64,000 nt of DNA from Dictyobacter aurantiacus (lineage in GTDB: Bacteria; Chloroflexota; Ktedonobacteria; Ktedonobacterales; Ktedonobacteraceae): assembly GCF_003967515.1 (NCBI RefSeq), contig NZ_BIFQ01000001.1:1116001-1180000 (forward strand), written 5' to 3'. Position 1 is the stretch's first letter, and each line of letters begins with the position of its first letter. Of this stretch, positions 1-8,741 are shown one piece after another. Under the pieces are notes generated by a model. The model was not told where the DNA came from. It searched no databases and saw nothing but the letters and a program-made list of their open reading frames with translations. The position numbers and the translations under genes were made by a program.

Positions 1-1388
1 CCGACCGCTGGAATGACCGTGTCGCAGGCAATAGTAAATTCGGAACCAGGAATGGGGACCGGACGACGGCGACCGCTGGCATCGGGCTCACCCTGTTTGG
101 TGCGCTGATATTCAATGCCAACCACCTTGCCGTTCTCTTCCAGGATACGCTGCTGGGCCGAGCGCACCTGCAGATGCGTCCCTTCCGCGATGCCGTCCTC
201 GACCTCTTCCATCGTAGCAGTCATATCAGCACGGGTACGATAGTATGTGGTATGTACAGTTGCGCCCAGGCGCAGCGAAGTGCGGGTGCAGTCAAAGGTG
301 GTAAAGCCACCGCCGATCACCACCACCTCGTCGCCCTCTTTGACCGGCACCGGCTTTCCCTCAACCTTATCATAGAGGAACTTGATGGCGTTCACCACGC
401 CCTCAGCATCTTCACCCGGCACACGCATCGACTTACTGGTCCAGCAACCAATAGCGATGTAAACGGCATCAAAGCCCTGAGTAAACAGATCATCAACCTC
501 GAAGTCACGACCCAGCTTCACATTCGACTGCAGGTCCACGCCAAGCTGCCAGACATGCTCTAGCTCACGATCCATCATATCCTTGGGCAGGCGATACTCT
601 GGGATACCATAGCGCAGCATGCCTCCCGGCTGCGGCTGCATATCAAAGATCTTACAGTAGTAGCCGCGTAAGGCCAGATAATAGGCGCAAGAAAGCCCGG
701 CTGGACCAGCGCCAATAATAGCCACCTTCTTACCGGTCGGGGGATCCTGCACATAAGGCATGGGTGCGTCCAGCAGGCAGGTCTCGGCGGCATGGCCGTG
801 CATGCGGCAGATGGCGATCTCTTCATCCACCAGCGTGCGGCGGCAGGCCTTCTGACAGGGAGCCGGGCAGGTCAGACCCAGGATAAACGGGAATGGCAGC
901 ACCTCTTTGACCAGGCGGGCCGCTTCTTTCATCGCACCCTGCGCGATCAGCTCCAAATAGCCAGGGATATCGATGTGGGTTGGGCAATCAACCTGGCAGG
1001 GTGGCTGACAATAGGCGTTGTGATCAGAAAGCATCATCTCCAGGTTGGTACGGCGCAGATGGAACAGTTCGTCGGAAGTGGTCGTTACGACCATGTTAGG
1101 AGAAACGGGGGTGTTACAAGAGGGCAGGGGTCGCTCGATACCTTCAATATGCACCAGGCACATGCGGCAGGCCGAGGTAGGCTCCAGCTTCTCATCATTG
1201 CACAAATTCGGGATATCCGTAATCCCATTGTCAATGGCCACGCTCAGAATCGTCTGGCCCTCATACGCCTCTAGCACCCTACCATCGATGCTGATCGTTA
1301 GACTGGGATGCCCCAGTTCATTGCGCGTCATGGGGACAATTGCTTCTGGAGGCGTGAGCGAGAACGTATCGCGTGTCACGATCGTCAT
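1..1388 (-). CDS. NuoG/GltD-type iron-sulfur flavoprotein, copy A (3' part outside window)
   Basis: Third copy, in transcription order, of the tandem flavoprotein gene; only the first ~463 codons lie in the window. It starts at 1388 with ATG behind a GAGG ribosome site and is identical base for base to the matching part of copy B (position x equals x+2627). It carries the N-terminal plant-type [2Fe-2S] domain, the Cys-rich GltD-type iron-sulfur segment and most of the FAD/NAD(P)H domain. Whether its 3' end is also identical, or the array continues, cannot be seen. Function as for copy B. Confidence 0.85.
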   Translation of the reverse strand, partial: MTIVTRDTFSLTPPEAIVPMTRNELGHPSLTISIDGRVLEAYEGQTILSVAIDNGITDIPNLCNDEKLEPTSACRMCLVHIEGIERPLPSCNTPVSPNMVVTTTSDELFHLRRTNLEMMLSDHNAYCQPPCQVDCPTHIDIPGYLELIAQGAMKEAARLVKEVLPFPFILGLTCPAPCQKACRRTLVDEEIAICRMHGHAAETCLLDAPMPYVQDPPTGKKVAIIGAGPAGLSCAYYLALRGYYCKIFDMQPQPGGMLRYGIPEYRLPKDMMDRELEHVWQLGVDLQSNVKLGRDFEVDDLFTQGFDAVYIAIGCWTSKSMRVPGEDAEGVVNAIKFLYDKVEGKPVPVKEGDEVVVIGGGFTTFDCTRTSLRLGATVHTTYYRTRADMTATMEEVEDGIAEGTHLQVRSAQQRILEENGKVVGIEYQRTKQGEPDASGRRRPVPIPGSEFTIACDTVIPAV

Positions 1389-1606
1389 AATTCTGCCTCT
1401 TTTTCGTAGTTCCTAAAACAGCAGGAAAAACTTCGTTTCAAAGCATGTAATACAACATGCCTATGCTTATGTTACCTCAGAAAGCTTAAAACATCCAAGG
1501 GTATAAGGATTTTTTCCACCAATCGCAAATACCCGTTCTATTCTGCGCAACAAAAAACCGGACCTCAAATGAGGTCCGGTTTCCTGTTTTTGAAGCTGTC
1601 GCGTAA
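1389..1606 (-). repeat. Spacer between copies B and A, identical to the C-B spacer
   Basis: 218-bp spacer, identical to 4016-4233. Read on the minus strand it holds a terminator just after copy B and then a leader to copy A. The leader contains a 6-6-6 dyad (GCATGT, six bases, ACATGC) at 1443-1460, a possible operator. No clear -35/-10 pair was found. Confidence 0.7.
1554..1582 (-). terminator. Rho-independent terminator after copy B
   Basis: On the minus strand a perfect 10-bp stem (CCGGACCTCA / TGAGGTCCGG) with a 2-nt loop is followed by a run of six T. It lies about 25 bp after the stop of copy B. Confidence 0.85.
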
Positions 1607-4015
1607 TTACTCACGAATAGAGCGAGCGGGCAGCGGACGCACCAGCGGACTCATGACTGGCAGGTCCTTCTTGCCACGGGGCAGGCGCTGGCGCACCAGG
1701 TAGTTGGGCGCGTTGGCCAGATCGTTCTTCTCCAGCGTCACATCCTCACCAAAGCGGTTGAAGAAAGAGAGCTCGAAGTTCGGTGTCTCTCCCAGCGCTC
1801 CGTGCGGGCACACCTCAACACAGTCGCCGCAGAAGATACAACGATCGAGCGCGAAGGCATAGCGCGCCAGGTTACGCTCGGCCATCATCAACGATCCAGT
1901 CGGACACACCTGCACACAGGCGCCGCAGGAGACGCAGTCCGTGTCGTGCAGGGAAACGTTGAAGGGCGTCGAGACGATGGTATCGAAGCCTTTGCCGAAC
2001 ATGCCATAGCAGTCCGGACCAATCACATCGTGGCAGACACGCACACACTGCGTACAGTTGATGCACTTGTTGGGATCACGCAGAATGAAGCTGTGCGACA
2101 GATCGGTCTCGTAGTCATGGTAGTCGCTGGGCTCCCCATCGTGGAAGCGGTTGTCGGCCAGACCATGCTCGATACTGTAGCGCTGCAGATCACACTGTCC
2201 GGCGGCCGGGCAGGCGCACTGCAGACAGCGGGATGCCTCGCGCTGCGCCTGCTCCTGCAGGTAACCCATCTCGATGAGGGCGAAGCTCTTCTCACGCTTG
2301 TCATAGGGCAGCATCGGCATCTTGACCTTGGGCTCGACCGGCTTGTAGGGCACGATATCGAACAGGTCGGGACGCCGCTCCTCCAACTCCAGGCGGCGCG
2401 CCACCTCATTCATATCCTCTCCCATCAGATAGGAGTGGATCGAACGAGCCCCCAGTTTACCCTGGGCCACGCACTCGATGATCGTGCTGGCCCCTAGCTG
2501 GCAGTCACCACCGGCGAAGACGCCTTCACGATCCGTCATAAAGTTGTGCGGATTGGTCTGAACGGTTTTCCACTTGCTCCACTTGATGCCAGAAGATTCA
2601 TTGATAACGCTGGTGTCGACGGCCTGTCCGACCGCTGGAATGACCGTGTCGCAGGCAATAGTAAATTCGGAACCAGGAATGGGGACCGGACGACGGCGAC
2701 CGCTGGCATCGGGCTCACCCTGTTTGGTGCGCTGATATTCAATGCCAACCACCTTGCCGTTCTCTTCCAGGATACGCTGCTGGGCCGAGCGCACCTGCAG
2801 ATGCGTCCCTTCCGCGATGCCGTCCTCGACCTCTTCCATCGTAGCAGTCATATCAGCACGGGTACGATAGTATGTGGTATGTACAGTTGCGCCCAGGCGC
2901 AGCGAAGTGCGGGTGCAGTCAAAGGTGGTAAAGCCACCGCCGATCACCACCACCTCGTCGCCCTCTTTGACCGGCACCGGCTTTCCCTCAACCTTATCAT
3001 AGAGGAACTTGATGGCGTTCACCACGCCCTCAGCATCTTCACCCGGCACACGCATCGACTTACTGGTCCAGCAACCAATAGCGATGTAAACGGCATCAAA
3101 GCCCTGAGTAAACAGATCATCAACCTCGAAGTCACGACCCAGCTTCACATTCGACTGCAGGTCCACGCCAAGCTGCCAGACATGCTCTAGCTCACGATCC
3201 ATCATATCCTTGGGCAGGCGATACTCTGGGATACCATAGCGCAGCATGCCTCCCGGCTGCGGCTGCATATCAAAGATCTTACAGTAGTAGCCGCGTAAGG
3301 CCAGATAATAGGCGCAAGAAAGCCCGGCTGGACCAGCGCCAATAATAGCCACCTTCTTACCGGTCGGGGGATCCTGCACATAAGGCATGGGTGCGTCCAG
3401 CAGGCAGGTCTCGGCGGCATGGCCGTGCATGCGGCAGATGGCGATCTCTTCATCCACCAGCGTGCGGCGGCAGGCCTTCTGACAGGGAGCCGGGCAGGTC
3501 AGACCCAGGATAAACGGGAATGGCAGCACCTCTTTGACCAGGCGGGCCGCTTCTTTCATCGCACCCTGCGCGATCAGCTCCAAATAGCCAGGGATATCGA
3601 TGTGGGTTGGGCAATCAACCTGGCAGGGTGGCTGACAATAGGCGTTGTGATCAGAAAGCATCATCTCCAGGTTGGTACGGCGCAGATGGAACAGTTCGTC
3701 GGAAGTGGTCGTTACGACCATGTTAGGAGAAACGGGGGTGTTACAAGAGGGCAGGGGTCGCTCGATACCTTCAATATGCACCAGGCACATGCGGCAGGCC
3801 GAGGTAGGCTCCAGCTTCTCATCATTGCACAAATTCGGGATATCCGTAATCCCATTGTCAATGGCCACGCTCAGAATCGTCTGGCCCTCATACGCCTCTA
3901 GCACCCTACCATCGATGCTGATCGTTAGACTGGGATGCCCCAGTTCATTGCGCGTCATGGGGACAATTGCTTCTGGAGGCGTGAGCGAGAACGTATCGCG
4001 TGTCACGATCGTCAT
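1607..4015 (-). CDS. NuoG/GltD-type iron-sulfur flavoprotein, copy B
   Basis: Predicted 802-residue cytoplasmic electron-transfer flavoprotein. Domain order seen: a NuoG/ferredoxin-like [2Fe-2S] domain (first ~100 residues, four Cys), a GltD-type N-terminal cluster region (Cys motifs at ~127-135 and ~174-194), an FAD domain with GAGPAG near 226, an NAD(P)H domain with GGGF, then a C-terminal set of ferredoxin motifs (CLQC, CINCTQC, CVSCGAC, CIFCGDC). GltD-type proteins move electrons between NAD(P)H, flavin and iron-sulfur clusters; the partner here is probably the NuoF/NuoI-E/NuoB-like proteins encoded upstream. The ATG at 4015 has GAGG seven bases ahead. The 5' two-thirds differ from copy C, whereas everything downstream of ~codon 530 is identical to it. 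In the nucleotide-binding region B reads TYYRTR where C reads MYRRGR. The substrate is unknown. Confidence 0.85.
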   Translation of the reverse strand: MTIVTRDTFSLTPPEAIVPMTRNELGHPSLTISIDGRVLEAYEGQTILSVAIDNGITDIPNLCNDEKLEPTSACRMCLVHIEGIERPLPSCNTPVSPNMVVTTTSDELFHLRRTNLEMMLSDHNAYCQPPCQVDCPTHIDIPGYLELIAQGAMKEAARLVKEVLPFPFILGLTCPAPCQKACRRTLVDEEIAICRMHGHAAETCLLDAPMPYVQDPPTGKKVAIIGAGPAGLSCAYYLALRGYYCKIFDMQPQPGGMLRYGIPEYRLPKDMMDRELEHVWQLGVDLQSNVKLGRDFEVDDLFTQGFDAVYIAIGCWTSKSMRVPGEDAEGVVNAIKFLYDKVEGKPVPVKEGDEVVVIGGGFTTFDCTRTSLRLGATVHTTYYRTRADMTATMEEVEDGIAEGTHLQVRSAQQRILEENGKVVGIEYQRTKQGEPDASGRRRPVPIPGSEFTIACDTVIPAVGQAVDTSVINESSGIKWSKWKTVQTNPHNFMTDREGVFAGGDCQLGASTIIECVAQGKLGARSIHSYLMGEDMNEVARRLELEERRPDLFDIVPYKPVEPKVKMPMLPYDKREKSFALIEMGYLQEQAQREASRCLQCACPAAGQCDLQRYSIEHGLADNRFHDGEPSDYHDYETDLSHSFILRDPNKCINCTQCVRVCHDVIGPDCYGMFGKGFDTIVSTPFNVSLHDTDCVSCGACVQVCPTGSLMMAERNLARYAFALDRCIFCGDCVEVCPHGALGETPNFELSFFNRFGEDVTLEKNDLANAPNYLVRQRLPRGKKDLPVMSPLVRPLPARSIRE

Positions 4016-4233
4016 AATTCTGCCTCTTTTTCGTAGTTCCTAAAACAGCAGGAAAAACTTCGTTTCAAAGCATGTAATACAACATGCCTATGCTTATGTT
4101 ACCTCAGAAAGCTTAAAACATCCAAGGGTATAAGGATTTTTTCCACCAATCGCAAATACCCGTTCTATTCTGCGCAACAAAAAACCGGACCTCAAATGAG
4201 GTCCGGTTTCCTGTTTTTGAAGCTGTCGCGTAA
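4016..4233 (-). other. Spacer between copies C and B: terminator plus leader with dyad
   Basis: Holds the terminator of copy C (4181-4209) and then an A/T-rich leader to copy B with the dyad GCATGT-6-ACATGC at 4070-4087. A terminator followed by a fresh leader suggests B (and A) can be transcribed apart from the upstream nuo-like genes, but no convincing promoter hexamers were identified. Confidence 0.5.
4181..4209 (-). terminator. Rho-independent terminator after copy C
   Basis: Same hairpin as at 1554-1582: a perfect 10-bp stem, 2-nt loop and T run on the minus strand, about 25 bp past the stop of copy C. Confidence 0.85.
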
Positions 4234-6642
4234 TTACTCACGAATAGAGCGAGCGGGCAGCGGACGCACCAGCGGACTCATGACTGGCAGGTCCTTCTTG
4301 CCACGGGGCAGGCGCTGGCGCACCAGGTAGTTGGGCGCGTTGGCCAGATCGTTCTTCTCCAGCGTCACATCCTCACCAAAGCGGTTGAAGAAAGAGAGCT
4401 CGAAGTTCGGTGTCTCTCCCAGCGCTCCGTGCGGGCACACCTCAACACAGTCGCCGCAGAAGATACAACGATCGAGCGCGAAGGCATAGCGCGCCAGGTT
4501 ACGCTCGGCCATCATCAACGATCCAGTCGGACACACCTGCACACAGGCGCCGCAGGAGACGCAGTCCGTGTCGTGCAGGGAAACGTTGAAGGGCGTCGAG
4601 ACGATGGTATCGAAGCCTTTGCCGAACATGCCATAGCAGTCCGGACCAATCACATCGTGGCAGACACGCACACACTGCGTACAGTTGATGCACTTGTTGG
4701 GATCACGCAGAATGAAGCTGTGCGACAGATCGGTCTCGTAGTCATGGTAGTCGCTGGGCTCCCCATCGTGGAAGCGGTTGTCGGCCAGACCATGCTCGAT
4801 ACTGTAGCGCTGCAGATCACACTGTCCGGCGGCCGGGCAGGCGCACTGCAGACAGCGGGATGCCTCGCGCTGCGCCTGCTCCTGCAGGTAACCCATCTCG
4901 ATGAGGGCGAAGCTCTTCTCACGCTTGTCATAGGGCAGCATCGGCATCTTGACCTTGGGCTCGACCGGCTTGTAGGGCACGATATCGAACAGGTCGGGAC
5001 GCCGCTCCTCCAACTCCAGGCGGCGCGCCACCTCATTCATATCCTCTCCCATCAAATAGGAGTGGATCGAACGGGCATTCAGCTTACCCTGCGCCACACC
5101 TTCAATAATGGTCTTAGCACCCATCTGACAGTCGCCACCGGCGAAGACGCCTTCACGATCCGTCATAAAGTTGTGCGGATTGGTCTGAATGGTCTTCCAC
5201 TTGGTCCATTTGATACCGGAAGCCTCGTCGAGCACCTTGGTGTCGACGGCCTGACCAATAGCCGGGATCACAGTATCACAGTTCAGCACAAATTCGGAAC
5301 CTGGAACCGGAACCGGACGACGGCGACCGCTGGCATCGGGCTCGCCCAGCTTATTGCGCTGGAACTCAACGCCGGTAACACGACCATTTTCAGAGATCAC
5401 ACGCGTCTGGCTGACATACAACTGCAGGTGTGTACCCTCGGCCTCACCGTCCTCAACCTCTTCAGTTGTAGCGCCCATCTCGGTGCGACCACGGCGATAC
5501 ATCGTATGCACCTTGGCACCAAGGCGCAGCGAGGTACGGGTACAGTCGAAAGCGGTGAAACCACCACCGATGACGATAACCTCGTCACCGTCTTTCACGG
5601 GTACCGGCTTCCCTTCAACCTTATCACCCAGGTAGCGAATAGCGTTCACCACGCCCTCGGCATCTTCACCAGGAACACGCAGATCATTACTGGTCCAACA
5701 ACCGATAGCCAGGTAGACAGCATCGAAGCCCTGAGCAAACAGGTCATCGATCGTGAAATCACGACCCAGCTTCACGTTGGCCTGGAAGTCGATCCCCATA
5801 TCCCACAGTTGCTGGAACTCGCGATCCATCATATCCTTGGGCAAGCGATACTCAGGGATACCATAGCGCAGCATACCGCCAGCCTGGGGCTGCATATCGA
5901 ACACCTTACAATAGTGTCCGCGCAGAGATAGATAATAAGCGGCAGTCAGACCGGAAGGGCCACCACCAACCACCGCAACCTTCTTGCCGGTCGGGGGATC
6001 CTGCACATAAGGCAGGGGTGGATCGAGCAGGCAGGTCTCGGCGGCATGACCGTGCATACGACAGATGGCGATCTCCTCATCCACCAGTGTACGGCGGCAG
6101 GCCTTCTGACAGGGAGCCGGACAGGTCAGACCCAGAACGAACGGGAACGGCAGCACTTCTTTGACCAGGCGGGCCGCTTCCTTCATCGAGCCTTGCGCAA
6201 TCAGCTCCAAATAGCCAGGGATATCGATGTGGGTTGGACAATCGACCTGGCAGGGTGGCTGGCAATAGGCGTTGTGATCGGAGAGCATCATCTCCAGGTT
6301 GGTACGGCGCAGATGGAACAGTTCATCAGAGTTCGTCGTGACGACCATACCTGGCTCAGCCGGTGTATTACAGGAAGGCAGAGGGCGCTCAACGCCTTCG
6401 ATGTGCACCACGCACATACGGCAAGCGGAGGTCGGCTCTAGCTTCTCGTCATTGCACAAATTCGGGATATCCGCGATCCCGTTATCAATCGCCACACTCA
6501 GGATGGACTGGCCCTGGTAAGCTTGCATTGTCTTACCATCAATGGTCAACGTAAAACTGGGATGACCCACTTCATTACGAACCATTGGAGGCTGAGCTGC
6601 CTGAGTCGCTGGTGAGAAATTATCACGGATTGATATAGCCAT
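4234..6642 (-). CDS. NuoG/GltD-type iron-sulfur flavoprotein, copy C (first in operon)
   Basis: 802 residues, the copy nearest the nuo-like genes (34 bp after nuoF; AAGGA seven bases before the ATG). Visible ligands: C63, C74, C77, C91 for a [2Fe-2S] cluster; C127, C131, C135 and C174, C178, C182, C194 in the GltD-type N-terminal region; GGGPSG at 226-231 for FAD; and an MYRRGRTEM segment matching the YRR element of GltD NAD(P)H sites. The C-terminus carries four Cys-rich ferredoxin-like motifs. It is the likely flavin/electron-distribution subunit of the operon's complex. Codons 1 to ~529 diverge from copy B, while the 3' part is identical at nucleotide level (5054 downward), so the gene is a mosaic produced by recombination or gene conversion. 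Electron donor and acceptor cannot be assigned from sequence. Confidence 0.87.
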   Translation of the reverse strand: MAISIRDNFSPATQAAQPPMVRNEVGHPSFTLTIDGKTMQAYQGQSILSVAIDNGIADIPNLCNDEKLEPTSACRMCVVHIEGVERPLPSCNTPAEPGMVVTTNSDELFHLRRTNLEMMLSDHNAYCQPPCQVDCPTHIDIPGYLELIAQGSMKEAARLVKEVLPFPFVLGLTCPAPCQKACRRTLVDEEIAICRMHGHAAETCLLDPPLPYVQDPPTGKKVAVVGGGPSGLTAAYYLSLRGHYCKVFDMQPQAGGMLRYGIPEYRLPKDMMDREFQQLWDMGIDFQANVKLGRDFTIDDLFAQGFDAVYLAIGCWTSNDLRVPGEDAEGVVNAIRYLGDKVEGKPVPVKDGDEVIVIGGGFTAFDCTRTSLRLGAKVHTMYRRGRTEMGATTEEVEDGEAEGTHLQLYVSQTRVISENGRVTGVEFQRNKLGEPDASGRRRPVPVPGSEFVLNCDTVIPAIGQAVDTKVLDEASGIKWTKWKTIQTNPHNFMTDREGVFAGGDCQMGAKTIIEGVAQGKLNARSIHSYLMGEDMNEVARRLELEERRPDLFDIVPYKPVEPKVKMPMLPYDKREKSFALIEMGYLQEQAQREASRCLQCACPAAGQCDLQRYSIEHGLADNRFHDGEPSDYHDYETDLSHSFILRDPNKCINCTQCVRVCHDVIGPDCYGMFGKGFDTIVSTPFNVSLHDTDCVSCGACVQVCPTGSLMMAERNLARYAFALDRCIFCGDCVEVCPHGALGETPNFELSFFNRFGEDVTLEKNDLANAPNYLVRQRLPRGKKDLPVMSPLVRPLPARSIRE

Positions 6643-6676
6643 GTACTATTCCTTTTCCAAAGGTCCTAGGATCTAA

Positions 6677-8005
6677 CTACGGCAGAACGTGCTTGGTTAC
6701 GAAACGGTGGGCACGTACCGGAACGCATGTACCGGTGGGGCAACGCAGTTCCTGAATATGCATCGTAAAATGCTCAGGCCAGTACCGCTTGGCGGTCTTT
6801 AATGGATTTGTTGCCTGAACGCCAAAGCCACAGAGCGAGCCATTGGGCACATAATCTGCAAATTCATCCAGCACATCAAGATCTCCACCCACGCCGAGAT
6901 CGCTCACGATCCCTTCGAGGATACCTCCGATACGCTTGACACCCAGACGACAGGGAACACATTTACCACAGGATTCCTTGCTGAGATAGTTGCTACGCTC
7001 CATCGCCCAGGACACCATACAGGTATTGGCGGGAAGCAACTCAACAATGCCCGAACCAACGATCGCACCCGCATCTTCCAGCGGATCAAAATCGTAGGCC
7101 GTATCCAGTGAAGCGAAAGGCAGGGCGCCTCCTTCGGCTCCACCAACCACTACCGCGCGCACATCGCTTTCAACGGGATTTAAGCCGGCGTGGGCCAGGA
7201 TATCACGCAATGTGGCGCCAAATGGAACCTCAACCACCTGGGGCTCGCTGACAGGCGATGCATAGATGGTCAAAACTTTTGTGCCACCTGTCATAGCGGA
7301 ACCAACGCTGGCAAACGCGGCCGCCCCCTCACCAACAATATAGGGAACATTCATCAATGTCTCAACCGAATTGATGGCGGTCGGCTTGTCCCATAGGCCA
7401 TACTGAGATGGAAACGGAGGACGCTGATCGGGCATGCCACGACGCCCCTTGATCAAGGCCATCTGCACGGTCTCTTCACCACCCATAAATCCCATTTCCG
7501 CGCCGAGGACGGTAATAGTACAAGAGAAGTCGGTATTGAGAATATCGCGTCCGACCAGGTTGGCCTCGGCAGCCTCCCGCACCGCCTGCTGAATAGCCTC
7601 ATTGGCCGCGGCCGCGCTACTGCGGGTAAACAGGTACGCCTCGGTCGCGCCTACCGTATAGGCGGCCAGCAGGATACCCTCAATGGCCTGGTGAGGATTA
7701 CGTTCAAGCAGAGTACGCACCGCCAGCGAGCGACTATCGGCATCGTATGCGTTACAAATAACATATTTCTGGTTATCCTGCGACTGCCGTACAATACGCC
7801 ATTTTTCGCCGGTTAAGCGGCCAGCGCCACCGCGCCCGCGCAATTTTGCATCAATAACCTGTTGATTCACCTGCTCCGGGGTCAATCCGCGCAGGGCTTT
7901 CTCCAGGGCGGCATAACCACCATTGGCGCGATACGCCTCTAAAGAACGTACGTCAGCATCAGCTGCACGCCGCAAGACACGATAGGATTGTTCAAAATTA
8001 GGCAT
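6677..8005 (-). CDS. nuoF: NuoF-like subunit with altered NADH/FMN-site motifs
   Basis: 442 residues, homologous along its length to the 51-kDa NADH-binding subunit of complex I. The SLBB-like middle (QRPPFPSQYGLWDKPTAINS) and the C-terminal [4Fe-4S] motif are intact: C346, C349, C352 and C392. The nucleotide/flavin loops are not. GRGGAGFPTG is GRGGAGRLTG at 57-66, replacing the Phe that contacts NADH in complex I, and the NADE-x-EPG motif reads NAYDADSR at 85-92. The GEET element is kept (176-179). NADH oxidation is therefore uncertain, and the subunit may pass electrons only or bind another cofactor. It overlaps the preceding gene by 8 bp, with GAGG seven bases before the ATG, indicating coupled translation. 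Confidence 0.88.
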   Translation of the reverse strand: MPNFEQSYRVLRRAADADVRSLEAYRANGGYAALEKALRGLTPEQVNQQVIDAKLRGRGGAGRLTGEKWRIVRQSQDNQKYVICNAYDADSRSLAVRTLLERNPHQAIEGILLAAYTVGATEAYLFTRSSAAAANEAIQQAVREAAEANLVGRDILNTDFSCTITVLGAEMGFMGGEETVQMALIKGRRGMPDQRPPFPSQYGLWDKPTAINSVETLMNVPYIVGEGAAAFASVGSAMTGGTKVLTIYASPVSEPQVVEVPFGATLRDILAHAGLNPVESDVRAVVVGGAEGGALPFASLDTAYDFDPLEDAGAIVGSGIVELLPANTCMVSWAMERSNYLSKESCGKCVPCRLGVKRIGGILEGIVSDLGVGGDLDVLDEFADYVPNGSLCGFGVQATNPLKTAKRYWPEHFTMHIQELRCPTGTCVPVRAHRFVTKHVLP

Positions 8006-8738
8006 CTGGCTGCCTCACATGATTAATATTTCCCCAAACACCGCGCTTGCTCGCAGCCAAGCCACGTTCCGGTTGGTCATCACGTGTGATGCCTTTAACA
8101 GCGGGTGCGGGTTTAAACTTCGGACTCATAGTCGCGATACCGAAAATATCGCTCAGATCAACGCCACGGGCCTGAACGATACGCTTGGCCGCCTGTAATG
8201 GAAAGTAGCCATAGATATCCATCACTGCATCCAAAAGGCCTGGCAAGGCACCGGCCTCCTGTGACCAGGTTGCCAGCAGGGTATCGACCTTGCTCAAATC
8301 GATCTCAGGCTCCAGGTTATCTTTCACCGGCATGGCCACGCAGGGATTGACAGGCTTATTGAAGTAGTCCACTGCGTATTCAGAGATACGCGATTTATAG
8401 AAGCCTGCATGCGAAGAACCGGTGGCAGGCGCCAGTTTACGTGGCGTAAACTTTTCAGCTCCCTCACGGATATATGACTTAAACCAGGGGCGATCTTTCC
8501 ACTCAAGGAGAGGCTCATACTCGATCGTAATGGCACGAGGAGGGCAAGCTTTCTCACAGAGAAGACAGGACTCACATTTAAGGTTGAACTCGGTCTTCAA
8601 GCCATCCTGTGCGATTAATTGAATCAAACCACGGCTACGTGGTGGCAGTTTTGGCTTCTCATAAGGATAGAGTCGCGTCACCTTCGGCCGGAACATATGG
8701 CTAAAGGTTAGACCCAAACCTTCCAGGATACCACGCAT
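7998..8738 (-). CDS. NuoI-like ferredoxin fused to a NuoE-like helical domain
   Basis: 246 residues. Residues 1-40 resemble the NuoI N-terminus (FRPKVTRLYPYEKP, then LPPRSRG). One [4Fe-4S] motif follows, C55, C58, C61, C65 in CESCLLCEKACP, where ordinary NuoI has two. From ~145 to ~200 the sequence resembles the helical N-terminal part of NuoE (LPGLLDAVMDIYGYFP, then GVDLSDIFGIATMSP). The protein ends without the thioredoxin-like half and without any of the four Cys that hold the NuoE [2Fe-2S] cluster. It may be a structural linker between NuoF-like and NuoB-like subunits. It starts at ATG 8738, three bases after the nuoB stop, with GAGG inside the end of nuoB. Confidence 0.8.
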   Translation of the reverse strand: MRGILEGLGLTFSHMFRPKVTRLYPYEKPKLPPRSRGLIQLIAQDGLKTEFNLKCESCLLCEKACPPRAITIEYEPLLEWKDRPWFKSYIREGAEKFTPRKLAPATGSSHAGFYKSRISEYAVDYFNKPVNPCVAMPVKDNLEPEIDLSKVDTLLATWSQEAGALPGLLDAVMDIYGYFPLQAAKRIVQARGVDLSDIFGIATMSPKFKPAPAVKGITRDDQPERGLAASKRGVWGNINHVRQPDA

Positions 8739-8741
8739 ACA

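Noticed and set aside
4429..5931. 500-codon plus-strand open frame opposite copy C, and similar frames opposite A and B
   Set aside because: Antisense shadow of a strongly supported flavoprotein gene; His/Thr/Arg-rich composition, no ribosome site or family similarity.
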